A DNA stretch of 64,000 nt from assembly GCA_002099365.1 (NCBI GenBank), contig MSED01000015.1:1364001-1428000 (forward strand). The letters run 5' to 3'. Under the pieces are notes generated by a model. It ran no database searches. It saw only the letters and a list, made by a program, of their open reading frames with translations, and was not told where the DNA came from. Shown piece after piece: positions 21,605 through 33,410 of this stretch (the stretch's first letter is position 1; each line of letters begins with the position of its first letter). The stretch is from Phialophora verrucosa. Taxonomy: Eukaryota; Ascomycota; Eurotiomycetes; Chaetothyriales; Herpotrichiellaceae. Both the position numbers and the translations under genes were made by a program.

Positions 21605-22541
21605 GAGGACCCCTTAGAGCGCTGTCATAAGCCCATAGCTTCAGTCCCGTTGGACAGCAATGGTCGGCCTCGATTGACAGCGAAGCTACTCCGTACCGCC
21701 CAAGATACTAGAGAACTCCTAAGCATCGTGTCACCCCACAGAGAATATCCTTTTCGGGCTTTCGAGCGAAGTCTTTGTCAGCCCGCATTGCCAGGTAGAT
21801 AGCCACCGTTTAATTCGAACTAGACACAGCTCGAGTTGTGGTCATAATATCCAAGAAAAACTGTGTATGTAGGAACAAGGCTGACGCTTGGTGGATTTCA
21901 GCCACCGCAGGGTGCCACAATCGTTAAATTGGGTGGCGTGAGATGCGCGAGGCTGAAACGTGCTTCTTGCCTTTTTACTGGCTGAATTGGCTACGAAACC
22001 ACCAGGCCACTTTCCTGAAGATCAGAATCCTTTGATGGCTGTGTCCCATTTATCTCCGTTCCGTGGGCGATTCAGCTCCTAAGATGATGGAATCATGGAA
22101 GCCGCTCAGGCATCTGCCAAAAACTTGGAGAGGCGCGCCGTTTTGCGCTCCAAAAGTCCACGCTTGTTCCTGTGGTGCGACGCCAGTTGGTTAATTCAGA
22201 CGATTCGGTTTCATCTTCCCCTGATAAGACACTTCAACGAGGTAATCTAGCTTGCGAAGACGCTCTTTATGGTGACGTCGGTACCGCGGATATTTCACTC
22301 GAACACGCAGACGGAGACGCGTGGGAAATCCAGCTTCGGTCTTACAATACCCTCGGAGAATACCAAGAGTTACTGTTACTATTGCAGGAACGAATCAGAT
22401 TGAAACGACACGACTATCAGTCTTCGTCTGCTCTATCCGCAGCGGGGCACGAATATTGAATATGCGTGCGCCGAGCCGTCTTTCCTCTTGAGCCGAAGAG
22501 CGTCACCGCCGCCCCTTTCTCGGTCATCGTGTTCGACAATT
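21605..22541. other. Intergenic region
   Basis: It holds the cse1 3' UTR, with one TACTCCGTA 9-mer at 21687-21695, and the leader of the DUF6536 gene. A 95-codon open frame at 22172-22459 has coding-like composition but no ATG; it could be an unspliced 5' exon of the next gene, though I find no supporting splice pair. An upstream ATG at 22095 opens a 47-codon uORF. Confidence 0.5.
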
Positions 22542-24912
22542 ATGGACTTTCTCGAACCGCGGAAAGCATATCGTCGGACGCACACCGACGACCATGAGCT
22601 TAAGCTGCTAGACGCAAACGTCGAGCAGTCCTCTCTAGGCTCTGTGTCCAGTTTTCAGAGCGGCTTCACTACCGACATCCGGGATCAATCGCCGTTCCTC
22701 GATTCCGATGCAGATCCTATCCGGCACGAACCATCGTTCTTCTCGAGGAAGTTACTCCGCTCACTCAAAGTCCCTCTTTTGGTTTGGCCGACAAGTCTAT
22801 ATGGCTGGCGCACCGGTGCCCTTACCGCTGCGCTACTTGCAGCAGTGTCCCTGCTCACCAACCTCATCATAGTGATCTGGCTGGGCGCTCACGGCAGCGG
22901 TGACAGTCTCGTAGAGCTCTACAATGGCGATTGCGGGAGAGTTCAGACGATGGATGTCTGGGTTCATCTGGCCATCAACGTGGTTAGCACCTTGCTACTG
23001 GGAGGCTCGAATTACTGCATGCAGTGTCTCTCAGCCCCAACACGAGCAGATGTCGATCGGGCCCATGCAAAGGCAACCTTCCTCGACGTCGGCGTCCCCA
23101 GTGTCCGCAACTTATGGAATATCCCACGCTATAAAATGCTCCTTTGGTGGGCGCTAGGTCTTTCCTCTGTACCGCTTCACCTAATGTACAACTCGGCGTT
23201 CTATAAATCGCTCGCCACAAACGACTATAATCTTCTTTTTGTCACGCAGGACTTCGTGGACGGTGAAGCAGTCGGAGCCATAAACGGAACAGTCTTCAAC
23301 CCGAACAACATCTACGCGATCGATCCAAACGAAGTTCAAAATTCGCTCCTCAATACTCCAGAGTCCTGGGAGAGGCTTGACAACAGAGCCTGCATAAATG
23401 CTTACGCGACCAACTTCCTGGACAACCGGCGCACGTTGGTGCTTGTTGCGAGCAATTCCACCGCTGGGATAAATGAAACCGTTCTAAACGCCGTGACATA
23501 CCTATTCTCGCAACCCATGGCCTTTGATTGGTAAGCCTTTTCTCTTCTAAACCTGTATCTCGCTTATTTTGGACCTCTTTGGATGTCTACCTCGAGCGTT
23601 CACTGCTGATTAGTTTGCTCTCTTCAGGATCTGCACCTCCGACGGCAATATCCAGTATAAAGCTGACTTGGCTGACACTGGCTACCACCGTGCTTTGCCA
23701 TGCGAAACGTACGTTGACAAAATCGCTGCCATCGCGGACCAGTGGCAACCGTACAACTACGACGTGCAATACTGTCTGTCAGAGCGAGTCGCAGGGCGTT
23801 GCAGCTACAGTGGCAACGTCCCCATCGTGGCAGTTGTGGTGATGCTTTTCGTAGCGTTCCGACTGAAAGACAGTCCTCTTATTACCGTGGGCGACGCGGT
23901 CGAGACCTTCCTCAACGAGAACGACAGGACGACCGAAGGCTTATGCTTGCTTAGTAAGGAGGATGTCATGCATGCCACGCGCTCTCGAAAACACTGGTCC
24001 ATGCACGGGACAAAAAGGTACGGCAACGTCGCACGAGGGAAACTCGCCAGTCGCCGGATAAGACGCTGGGCCGCAGCAGCCAGCAGGATGCGATGGAGCC
24101 TCACCATCGGTTTCACTCTAGTCGCCTTGGCCGTATGCTCCTTCCTCCTTTACTTGGCGATTCAGGTGATTGAATCGTTCGGCTTCGACATCCAAAAGAT
24201 CGGCTTTGGGAGAGTCACTCCCGCGGCCATCATCTCTGGCTGGGGCGTCGGCAAGAAAGGGTCTGCGACGTCCATGATCCTAAGCTCGATTCTTATCGCG
24301 AATTTACCGCAGACTATTCTCAGTTTCCTGTATCTGAACTTGAATGGGCTGTTGACCAGTATGTGGCTGGCCAGCGAATGGAGCGATTTTGCATCTCAAC
24401 GAAAGACGCTGCGAGTGAGTAAGCCGAAGGAGAGTCAGCGGAGCACGCATTTCCTACAACTGCCCTACAAGATTGCCGTTCCATTGATGGTTCTCTCCGG
24501 GTTGCTGCATTGGCTGATTTCGCAGAGTATCTTCCTTGCGGTCATTGCGGAGTATGCTCCGACGGGTGTTCTCCTTGATGATGTTGCGATTGCCTCGTGT
24601 GGGTTCTCTCCACTGGCGATGATATTTGTTATTGTTGTTGGAGGGTTTATCATTGTCGTTACGGTTGGCTTGGGCTGGTTTGGGAGGTACGATGCGAGTA
24701 TGCCGCTTGTGGGCAGTTGTAGCATGGCGATCGCCGCAGCATGTCACCAGCCAGACTGGGATAGAGACGCAAGTCTGAAGCCTGTACAGTGGGGAGTAAT
24801 TCCTGATATTGTGGACGGGAAAGGGGTAGGACATTGCGCATTCACTAGTGGAAAGGTTGAACCGTTGTTGGAGGGGAAGGAGTATGCTGGCATCAGTGAT
24901 GGCCGGCTGTGA
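22542..24912 (+). CDS. DUF6536 multi-pass membrane protein
   Basis: The CDS is joined from 22542-23530 and 23628-24912 (757 aa) with a 97-nt intron; the junction codon restores DWICTSDGNIQY. After a hydrophilic N-terminus of about 90 residues, GWRTGALTAALLAAVSLLTN starts the first membrane segment, and LLGGSNYCMQCLSAPTRADV and LWWALGLSSVPLHLMYNSAF mark the fungal DUF6536 region. About seven or eight hydrophobic segments follow overall, with a large loop rich in basic residues near residues 430-480. The family is common in Pezizomycotina and, as far as I know, has no assigned biochemical function. The ATG at 22542 is the first in frame; TTG at 22488 is not used. A cytosolic end of about 80 residues closes the protein. 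Confidence 0.8.
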
Positions 24913-25567
24913 AGGCATGAGGCTCTGAAGATGATCTTCATGAGACTCCGGAGATGAATGTGACTAGATGACCTGAACCACGTCGATGGTTGTTATTCCC
25001 GTTTCTTCGACACGGACCAGTGAAGACAAGACCTTGTGAGACATAGGTGCCTGACATCTCAATCACTAACACGTTCTCAACTGTATCAGCCAATGGAAAG
25101 TAGCATCTAACCGCAAGCACAGGTCTAATACGATGAACCCTTCCTTCGGGTTACGCCACTGGTATTCCACTACCATCTCTGCTAGTCCAAGACCCATTTC
25201 TTGCAAAATTTGTGCATCGTTCTAGTCTGCATCTTCGTCATCATCACAATTGGGCCACAACACCCTGGCGGTATAGGCTACTCCATTGACGGATGACAGG
25301 CCCTCGTACCATAACGTAGGCCTCGATCTGGTGATCAGAGAGTTTGAATGCCGTGATAACAACACTTGAATCCACTGTACCGGTCAGAGCGATATACATA
25401 CTGTGCACTAATCCAAATAAGGACTAGCGTTGACCAACCTTAGATTCGTTAGTGTCTCGGCTGACTTTCCCCTGTCCAAATTATCTCAGAATTTCGCAAC
25501 GCGCAGTTTTCCCGGGCTTTCAAGGTTGTGGTCTTGTTTTGTTTGACGACCTCGTAGCTCGATCGCT
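24913..25567. other. Intergenic region
   Basis: No gene is supported between the DUF6536 gene and fcf2. Small open frames have no features. It contains the fcf2 promoter at its right end. Confidence 0.55.
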
Positions 25568-26491
25568 ATGGAGGAAGCGACAATTCTCACAGATGAGAAA
25601 ATTGATGAATTACTAACCCAAGCTGAGGCTCGGCTGCGGGCAAAAGCTACGGGCACACTTGAAGGCGAGTTCCTTCTTGCAACGGACAGCACAGCGTCTA
25701 AGTCAAGAAAACCGTACGTATGTCCGTGAATGTGTGGAATTCTCGACCTGACAACGTCAATAGATTTCCTAAGCTGCGTCATGGTCTTACGCGATCAGCC
25801 TATATCAAAGACAATCAGGGCGTGGCAGAAACTAACCCAAAGGCCACGATCGAACAGCAGCAGACCTCGCATGCAGGAGGATGGAGGCCTGCCGAATTGC
25901 CTCAAAACGCGAAGAAAGTTGTACGTGGTCCTATGCTATTGAGGTCTTTGCATGAGGAAATTATTCCCAGTTTTGTTCTTGACGCAGATCAGCAGTCCAT
26001 TCTGGCCTGCCCTGCATCCATGAGAGCATTCTATTCATAGTTACTCTGACTGCAGCCTTTCATTCTGAGCTTCTGTTGCAAGAGTTGCGCTGTGACTAGT
26101 GCTGACGAGCAAACAGAATGACCAGACATCTTCGGGACCGGAATGGTTCGACATGCCCAAAACCAACTTGACTCCTCAGCTGAAGCGTGACCTCCAACTG
26201 ATCGAGATGCGATCCGTCCTCGACCCGCACAGACACTACAAGAAGAACAACCGGAAGGGCAAGATCCCCACATTTTCGCAGACGGGAACAGTCATCGAAG
26301 GTCCGACCGAGTTCTTTAGCGCAAGAATCAACAAGAAGGAGCGGGCAAAGAACTTTGTCGAGGAGGCAATGGCCAAGGAGAACCAGACCGGTCGTTTCAA
26401 GCGCAAATACGGCGAGATACAGGAGGCAAAGATGAGTGGCAAGAAGGCGCATTACAAGAAGCTCATGGCCAAGAGGAAGAAGCGGCCTTGA
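25568..26491 (+). CDS. fcf2: rRNA-processing protein Fcf2
   Basis: The CDS is joined from 25568-25713, 25764-25920 and 26117-26491 (225 aa). Exon 3 carries the Fcf2 domain nearly whole: GPEWFDMPKTNLTPQLKRDL, then RSVLDPHRHYKK, GTVIEGPTEFFSARI and KRKYGEIQEAKMSGKKAHYK, ending in a basic tail. Fcf2 and its metazoan relative TdIF2 act in the nucleolus in early 18S pre-rRNA cleavage (sites A0-A2) within the small-subunit processome. The N-terminal part (EKIDELLTQAEARL) is a predicted helix. Both introns have GT-AG ends and keep the frame; the second (196 nt) is long for this window. Confidence 0.9.
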
Positions 26492-28536
26492 ACCTACGCA
26501 CGGGAGCTCTCCACAAAACATTACTACACAAGAGAAGGCGACACCTACAAACTGGGTTTGTTGCCATGCTCTGCCCCATACCTGGCTGCCTCGCTCATTT
26601 GCATGGCCCCAACGTCTCCACACAAAAGCATGGGTGGGAGGCCGCCACAACCAAGTTACGAGCCTCATCGGCCCCGAACCTTCAAAACAATGGGGGTTTG
26701 GGAGTTCCGCCTGATCTTGAGAACAAGAGGGGCCGCATCTGCGGATTGTGGCAAGAACCCAACCGACTGGGAGGTCTGAAATGCCGTGTGCCGCACCAGC
26801 ATCTTGCGTGCATACCCGGGCACAGAAGACTGGGGTATTGGCCCCATCTTGAAGGCTAGGTACGAGTACGCCTCTCGTGGGCGATTTGCTCGATAGAGTG
26901 TCTAGATAAGGGCGAGTGAGTACACGCTTACTGTGATGGAATATCCTGCGTGCCGAGGTGCGAAGGTATGGGTCCTTAAACGACGAAGCCAGGAACGATG
27001 GAGTGCCTGGTGAGAGAGACGAGGGTGATTTGGGAAGTAGTAATCGAAAGTCGTAATCGAAAGATACACTTGCCCCCTGCAGCAGCGACAATAATCGCTT
27101 GCTTTGGTCTTTGCAATTCACGATTGGCAATTTACTCTTCCTGCTGGTGGCCTCGCATCCGGTTCCTGGCTCATCTCAGAGTGAAGTGTGCGGTTTGCTG
27201 GCGAGCTTACTCGACGAAAGGAGTGCTGACTTGGGTCGAGCCGCTCATGTCGAACAGCTGGTTGCCACCCCTTAATTCCAGACTGGCATCGCGATCACGG
27301 GCATGCAGCGTCGTCAAAGATCTCAGCCCAATATCACTTTGGGCGCACTCGACCCCTTGCGTCAATGCTTAGGCGTGAGGCGTGCGTGGCGGCGCGGCAC
27401 TCCTGAGCGCCTCCAAATGCCTCCACAATCCGGATCAAACTAGCCGTGCACTGACCAAGAACAATCAACCTTGAGCCTGTTTTCGATCGAGGCTATCTCG
27501 CTACAGGAATCGGGCAGACGAAAACAGACGGTCTCATCCACGTGCATGACCATGAAATCATATCCAGGTCGCCGGAAGAGGACCGCAGGCGAGCTCGCAG
27601 AGTGGTGCAAACAGGTTTGAAATCACCAGGTCAAACTCCATTCAATGTATGAGTTGGGTGAATCTTTGCGAATCATCTTCTTCCTCCATGACGATCCGTG
27701 TGTCGGTTATGGTGCGTCCGAGTTTTGTGGAAACAATAAGAAACTCCAGGTGAGACACGCAGGCAAGCAGGATTGCTATCACCAACTGACCCAAAAACCA
27801 CCAGAGTCACAAAGGCCACAATTCCCCCAGTACCCGTACCGCGCGAACATCTCCTGCAGACGCATCGTGCCTGTGCCTGTGCGCCTCAACTCCTCAAGAT
27901 CGTGTCCCTGCCACACAAAGCCGAGAAGCGAGCACCAACCGAGCAATCAGACCACGCTCGAAAAGTGAAAGGCCTAGCAGTGTTGGCCTAAAGAGCCACA
28001 GAGCATGCTTTCCGCTTTCCACCGCCGCTGTCCCAGAGGCGTCAAGCCAGGCCAGTGATCCAATCGCATGACGGTCGAGTTTGGCTGAGGGCAAGATTGG
28101 CCAGTATCAGACCTGCGCCGCGACTCCGCCCCCATTGGCAAGATATCTTTAGCTGGGCGCCACAGAGCCCCCTAGGTGTGGTGCTAGGCTCGTTCCAGCC
28201 CGAGGAAAAGGCCTGGGAGAGCCGGACTGGGGACCAAGTCAGCTATATCCCAGGTCTTCTCCAACGGGGCCCCAACCACCGACAAAAAGACACGACGACA
28301 ACGGAAGACTGACCTGCCACTACAGTATCAAAACTCCCTGGCATTCATCACTTTACAACTGGCCTTTGACCCTGATTGTTGCCCTGGTTTGCTCGACTCT
28401 TGAGCATCCATGCGCAATGTATGCGCGGGCTAGGGCATCGCAGCGGACCATCCACACAACGACGCAGTTACCGCCTCTGATTGGATCGAAGCGGTAAGAG
28501 CTCGAAATTTGAAACCACTGCATATCCGACTCGAAG
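26492..28536. other. Two-kilobase gene-free stretch
   Basis: This is the longest region without a supported protein gene. The minus-strand open frame reaching from 27130 back through fcf2 lacks an ATG start and has low-complexity, frame-shadow composition. Plus-strand frames are under 130 codons and featureless. I looked for tRNA B-box-like and U6- or 5S-like sequences and saw none. It could hold long UTRs or a non-coding RNA. Confidence 0.5.
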
Positions 28537-31500
28537 ATGACTTCAGTTCTTCGGCTGGGAAGCAAGGATCGCTCGTCCTTTCTATTCTTCAGGCGCCAGA
28601 ATAATGCTTCCGATATCCCAAACGACAGCCTTGCGCACCGTCTTCCCGACATTTCTCCTCTGGACACCCGATCCTTCGCCGGACTATTTGATGAATTTAT
28701 GAGTAACGAGAATCACGATCAATCTCAACCCCAGCAAACTCTCCAGACAGCGACGACGCCTAGGTTGACGAGTGCCGTCGGACCCAGCGTTTCGACCCAG
28801 GCACTGCTCCCTCCTGCAAGAGCGCTCGATACCAAGGTCGACTATTTGAAAGTCAGCCTCACCAGAAACGATTCAACAGCGTCATCTTGCTATTCCCAAC
28901 CAAGCCACAGAGACAGTGACTTCTCGCCCTTGGTCACGAGACAGTCGTCCAGCTCAAGCTATACTTTGGAGCCCTCCCCGTCGCTGTCGAGGACCACAAC
29001 CAGAACACCAAAGCCTTTAACCATTCCCACACGATCGGCCCAGAATCTGACCATTCATCTCACAGAGTCTCCGATCAGTGCTCAAGCTTCACCATCAAGA
29101 ACAAACTCGTCTCTGATAAGGGTCGTATCAGTGCCACCAAATCTAGACAAGCCACTCCCACCAGGACCAAGAGGCGATGCGAGGAAGCCTTCAGCCTCTG
29201 TACCTGATTTGCTTCTGCGTCTTCCACCGGCAGAGCTCCCGTCTGAGTTGCCGACTCGCGTGGTCTCACATACACCCTGCCCTATTCAGCGAACGCCTTC
29301 CCAGCCGATGAAAATGGCCTCGACCAGGCGAGCCTCCGATGGTGAAGCCGCGCTGGAAAAGGCTACCTGGTCCTCTCGGTCAATGCGAGAAGCTCGATTG
29401 GGCAAGGCCGCTGCAAATGGGCATCACAGGAACAGGTCGGCCTCCGACACAGAGGCCCCTCACTACGGGCGGTCTTCCAACGAAAAGTCCCGGAGGCACA
29501 CCGTAGACATGCAGAAGCTCGCTTTGACTGTGCCATCGGCCTCCCGCTCAGCGCAAACAATGCGCAAGCACAACAACCGCCCAATTACCGCGGCGACCGC
29601 AGAGCGCGTTATTTACAGAATAATGTGCAGTGTGCATACCGCACGGGACCTTCAAGCCACTGCAATGGTCAGCAAGGGGTTTTATCGGACGTTCCAACGC
29701 AATGAATCCAAGTTGGTCAGCCACTTGATGTTTAAATCATCACGAGCTGCTTGGGAGCTTCGCCGAAGTACGCTCGCCTTGAGAGGGTCGAACGATTTTC
29801 TACTGAAGGACTACCGGCGCGACTGCCGCACCCTGGACGCGTTGAAAGCCTTTATTGTTGCTCATTGCAGTGCTAGCTGCAAGCCGGGTACTCTCATCGG
29901 TCTTCTCGGTCAGGATGATGTGCGGGCGGTACAGATTAACGACGCATTATGGCGGATATGGACGTTCTGTTCCTTGTTCGGGAATACAGTCGGTCAATCT
30001 GGGCCCGCGCAAACGGAAATCGATTGGCTCAATGGCAGTAAAGCGGCTAGTAACAAACATCTGGGTGCTGGCTTCGCGATCGGCAACGGAAAGGGGCTTA
30101 CGATTGGCGAGCTCGAAGACATGAACGAGATGTGGCAGTGCTTGCAAGTCCTAGTCTCTGGCTTTCATGGCAGAGAACAGGAGGCCAAGCGCTATGGAGT
30201 CTTCGACAACTGGCACCTCCGAGAGACCACCACAGACTCTCAGCACCTGCACGAGTGGACGGCCTACCTGCTAGCTTTGGGCCCGCAGACCGTCTTGACA
30301 TTATCGGGCTGTTCCTTCGACCAGGCGAAAATGCTGGGGTTGACCTCCTGGCCTCTTCCGCCGGTTGGTCAAAGCCGATCATCATTTCTGACTGCGGCAA
30401 TAGCGCAGGTCTATCAAGAACGCATTCTTGAGGACGCCACCCGACGAGCGGCGCAAATGTCGTTCCGACAACTTACACCTGCACGAGCTCCTTCTCATCG
30501 TCCAACAAGGTCACTTGATGAAAAGCAATTGGCGCCTGTGCGTTCGACACGGCCGGACAAGCTCCAAACCCAGTCGCTGCGGATCGACACATCCGGGCAA
30601 AGGAGAAGACCTGTTTCCACCATCGCCACAAATCTGACGGCAAACGCCAAGCTGGAGGTCCGACCAGATTGTGATCCTGGCAGCACTGGAATGGAGATCC
30701 GACCTGACTGTGATCCGGCGTGGAGAACAAGCCAAGCGTCCTCGGCGCTTCCAACTTCACCTACAGTCGATCCGACCGTCTACTACTCGCTTTCGATGAC
30801 CTCTACGGCGAGCGCCAAACTGGGCGCTACATTATTCCCGATGGACTACGCCAACCCTGCCCCACGAGTGCCTTTTCCCGTTCCCGAACGAGCCACGGCT
30901 CCGGTGTCCGAAGTGGTAGATCCAGTAGACCGGGCCATGAACCTACTGGTTCGTGAGCTGGGTTTTGCCGAGACAAGGGCTAGAAAGGCTCTCGCGATGT
31001 GTGACACCGGCTCTGGGATTGACTTGCAGAAGGCGATCGAGTTGCTGACTGTTGACGCGAAAGATATGAAGCAGAAGCATGTCGTGCCTGTGGAGTTGCC
31101 CACGCCAGGAAGTCTTGCCAGCCCCGCCAAGCCACAGAGGTTACAGCCGCCGAAGGCATACTGTGACGGCTACTGTAAACGCAGCTCGACCTTATCCCAC
31201 TCACGGAACCAATCGACGGGGACCGCGGGTACGGCAACCGATATCTCGGTAAGCCCAATTTCCATGTTCAACGATGCGGAATGGACCGACACTATCTCGC
31301 CTCTTGTGGGCAGTTCGTTGTCGTCGTCTCGGAAGGGCACTCTGAACCGGGTATCGAGCAAGGCGAAAGCATGGAAGGTGCTTGGTCTGGACAGCTCGCC
31401 CAAACGGAAGAACTCGGTGCTGCGAATCGACGAATATCAAGCTAAGGTCGAGAGGCGTAGAAGCATGCGCGCTGCTGCCTCTGGGGATCAGCAAAGCGCG

Positions 31501-31662
31501 AAGATCAAGGAAGGACTGGGCAGAAATTTGCTGGGTCTAGGTCTGGGAATCGGGAGCAGTGCCGGAGCCAAGTCTGTGGAACAGCAACTCGACCGCGCCC
31601 GCGAGGAGGAGAGGCGAAAGAAGGAGAAGAATCAGGCAAGCTGCATGCCTCGTTATGCATGA
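28537..31662 (+). CDS. F-box-like protein with C-terminal UBA-like segment
   Basis: This is a single-exon frame of 1041 aa. The first 340 residues are Ser, Thr and Pro rich and probably disordered. Around residues 345-395 the segment TAATAERVIYRIMCSVHTAR, then AMVSKGFYRTFQR, resembles the F-box helix pattern (VIxxIxxxL, DLxxxAxVSKxFYxxF). A conserved-looking globular part follows to about residue 640. Near residues 795-845 DRAMNLLVRELGFAETRARK and ALAMCDTGSGIDLQKAIELL look like a UBA domain. An F-box would link the protein to SCF ubiquitin ligases and a UBA domain would bind ubiquitin. Two tandem ERPDCDP-like units lie at about residues 706-727. The family assignment rests on pattern only. 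Confidence 0.6.
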   Translation: MTSVLRLGSKDRSSFLFFRRQNNASDIPNDSLAHRLPDISPLDTRSFAGLFDEFMSNENHDQSQPQQTLQTATTPRLTSAVGPSVSTQALLPPARALDTKVDYLKVSLTRNDSTASSCYSQPSHRDSDFSPLVTRQSSSSSYTLEPSPSLSRTTTRTPKPLTIPTRSAQNLTIHLTESPISAQASPSRTNSSLIRVVSVPPNLDKPLPPGPRGDARKPSASVPDLLLRLPPAELPSELPTRVVSHTPCPIQRTPSQPMKMASTRRASDGEAALEKATWSSRSMREARLGKAAANGHHRNRSASDTEAPHYGRSSNEKSRRHTVDMQKLALTVPSASRSAQTMRKHNNRPITAATAERVIYRIMCSVHTARDLQATAMVSKGFYRTFQRNESKLVSHLMFKSSRAAWELRRSTLALRGSNDFLLKDYRRDCRTLDALKAFIVAHCSASCKPGTLIGLLGQDDVRAVQINDALWRIWTFCSLFGNTVGQSGPAQTEIDWLNGSKAASNKHLGAGFAIGNGKGLTIGELEDMNEMWQCLQVLVSGFHGREQEAKRYGVFDNWHLRETTTDSQHLHEWTAYLLALGPQTVLTLSGCSFDQAKMLGLTSWPLPPVGQSRSSFLTAAIAQVYQERILEDATRRAAQMSFRQLTPARAPSHRPTRSLDEKQLAPVRSTRPDKLQTQSLRIDTSGQRRRPVSTIATNLTANAKLEVRPDCDPGSTGMEIRPDCDPAWRTSQASSALPTSPTVDPTVYYSLSMTSTASAKLGATLFPMDYANPAPRVPFPVPERATAPVSEVVDPVDRAMNLLVRELGFAETRARKALAMCDTGSGIDLQKAIELLTVDAKDMKQKHVVPVELPTPGSLASPAKPQRLQPPKAYCDGYCKRSSTLSHSRNQSTGTAGTATDISVSPISMFNDAEWTDTISPLVGSSLSSSRKGTLNRVSSKAKAWKVLGLDSSPKRKNSVLRIDEYQAKVERRRSMRAAASGDQQSAKIKEGLGRNLLGLGLGIGSSAGAKSVEQQLDRAREEERRKKEKNQASCMPRYA
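30654..30718 (+). repeat. In-gene tandem duplication encoding E(V/I)RPDCDP
   Basis: Two units of about 27 nt, 37 nt apart, encode EVRPDCDP and EIRPDCDP. They differ at several third codon positions, so they are not a fresh duplication. They lie in the linker before the UBA-like segment. Confidence 0.7.
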
Positions 31663-33410
31663 ATTGGTCCCCTTCGCGCGGATACCCCATCATGAACAGT
31701 TGGACGAGCAACATCCAACTGGGACTCGATGACATTTCTTTGACAGCTGCATGTTCGGTATGGGATTGTGCTCAAGTTCAGCATTCGCAAGTCCATCTCT
31801 TACTCCCTCGGCACGGACATTCCAGCATTATTCAACACGTGGATCCAAACCACGAAGCCACTCCTTTGTACAATATAACGCGAACATATGGGATCATGAA
31901 GGGAAGCAGGAGATCAGGAAATCAGGAAACAGGAAAGGTCGGAGGATAGAAACGAGGAAGAAACGATACCCACTTGCAGGACGAACATGCAACAATTAAC
32001 GACCACAACACGCACGCACGCACATACGAGATACCCTCGACTTGACCTGGCAGCACATGCACAGCAGCCGTGTAGGGCCCCTAACAAGGGCGCCACACGA
32101 CTGCATGATTCTTCTTTCATCTTGCATACATAGTATGGACTGTACACCAGCCACTCCTTTTTGCATGGCGGAGTTTCTTTTTTGCAAAGCCTTCTTCCTC
32201 CCATACGGAGCATCAGCGGCATGACTTCTTCGGGCATCTACCCTATGACCAGTACAGTCATTTCGGTGGCGTTTTCACTGGTCACGCATATACATACTCA
32301 TATATGCCTGAATCTAGATAGTTTTTGGACCAAAGAATCAAAACATTGCCTGACAACCTGGCTCATCTCCGTGAACATGAGGTTCATATGCCCCGAGCCG
32401 AGGATGGGCACAATTGAATATGTACGGAGTGATACACGACTATTTTTTCGTTATGGAACGCTTGACGCGAAAGGTTTGGTTGGCAGAACGGAAGAAACGA
32501 GAGAACGGGAATGTTGGCCAAAATGTGAATGGCAAGGGAGTTACAGAGAATCGTAGTTCCGGTCTCACCGATATCGACGTCGATGGCCACGATCTTTGTC
32601 CCACTACGGGGTCCTCGTATCGCTCTGATGGAGAGGGCTACCTATGTACAGTACCCTCGTACTGTTCGACTACGCAGCACATACCCGTGGTGCACTGTAC
32701 ACTTGCTGCGCGTGCTCTCATTTTCTTCCCCCTTTTTCTCTCTCTCTCCTGCCTTGCCATCCTCTTGCTCCACATCCTTCTATCCGCAGGCGACCGCGGT
32801 ACTTTTTATCACAGAACGTAGAACACGACAGGAGGGAGGGAGGTTGTAAGCGTGATCCCCTGCAAACAAGGGCTCTTGACGCCCTGCTCTTGGGGTTTCA
32901 CTGCCCTGCCCTGCCCTACCCTGCCTTGTCCATGGCCAGCCTCGCCTGCAGAGGAGATTGATATAGAATTCGTGCTTTTAGTGTGAATAGTTTCGAATTC
33001 ACTCCTTTCCTCTTCGCCTCGATTAACCACCCAGCTACTTTACCCTGACCTTGAGCTCGTGCGCCAAATCTTGCTGTTTGGGGCTTTGGACGCTGTGGTC
33101 GAGTTCGGCGTGCGACAATGAAACCCTGCTCAGCACACTGCCCTGCCTCTCGAGGACACTGGTGCTGTACGTTCAATGTCGTAGAAGGCCTTCCAGTCTG
33201 CGTATGGGTGCTCCTGTTCAGGGCGGGCATGCAGTCCTTCTGCGAAATACACGGACAGGCTCGTGATCTCTGCGCAGCTGCTGTTGGATTGACCAGCGCT
33301 GAGATCTCGTACCCGTGTATGGTGTGCGTGGGTCGTCGGTCGCCTTGCATAGCAGATGAATGCATCCAGCTCAGCTCCTGTTTCTTGTTTCCCCGACCTG
33401 CCTTGTCTTT
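31663..33410. other. Convergent intergenic region with simple repeats
   Basis: About 1.75 kb separates the 3' ends of the F-box gene and the Mpv17-like gene. It contains a CACG-type run near 32010-32025, a partial TACGGAGT at 32423, and a CCCTG pentamer repeat at 32901-32927. No frame in it has family features. Extended 3' UTRs or non-coding transcripts are possible. Confidence 0.5.
32901..32927. repeat. CTGCC/CCCTG pentanucleotide repeat
   Basis: About five units of CTGCC occur in a row with one C-to-A change in the fourth unit. It is a short simple repeat in intergenic DNA. Confidence 0.8.

Noticed and set aside
26096..27130. A 344-codon minus-strand frame
   Set aside because: It begins with TTG, runs antisense through the last fcf2 exon and shows no domain.
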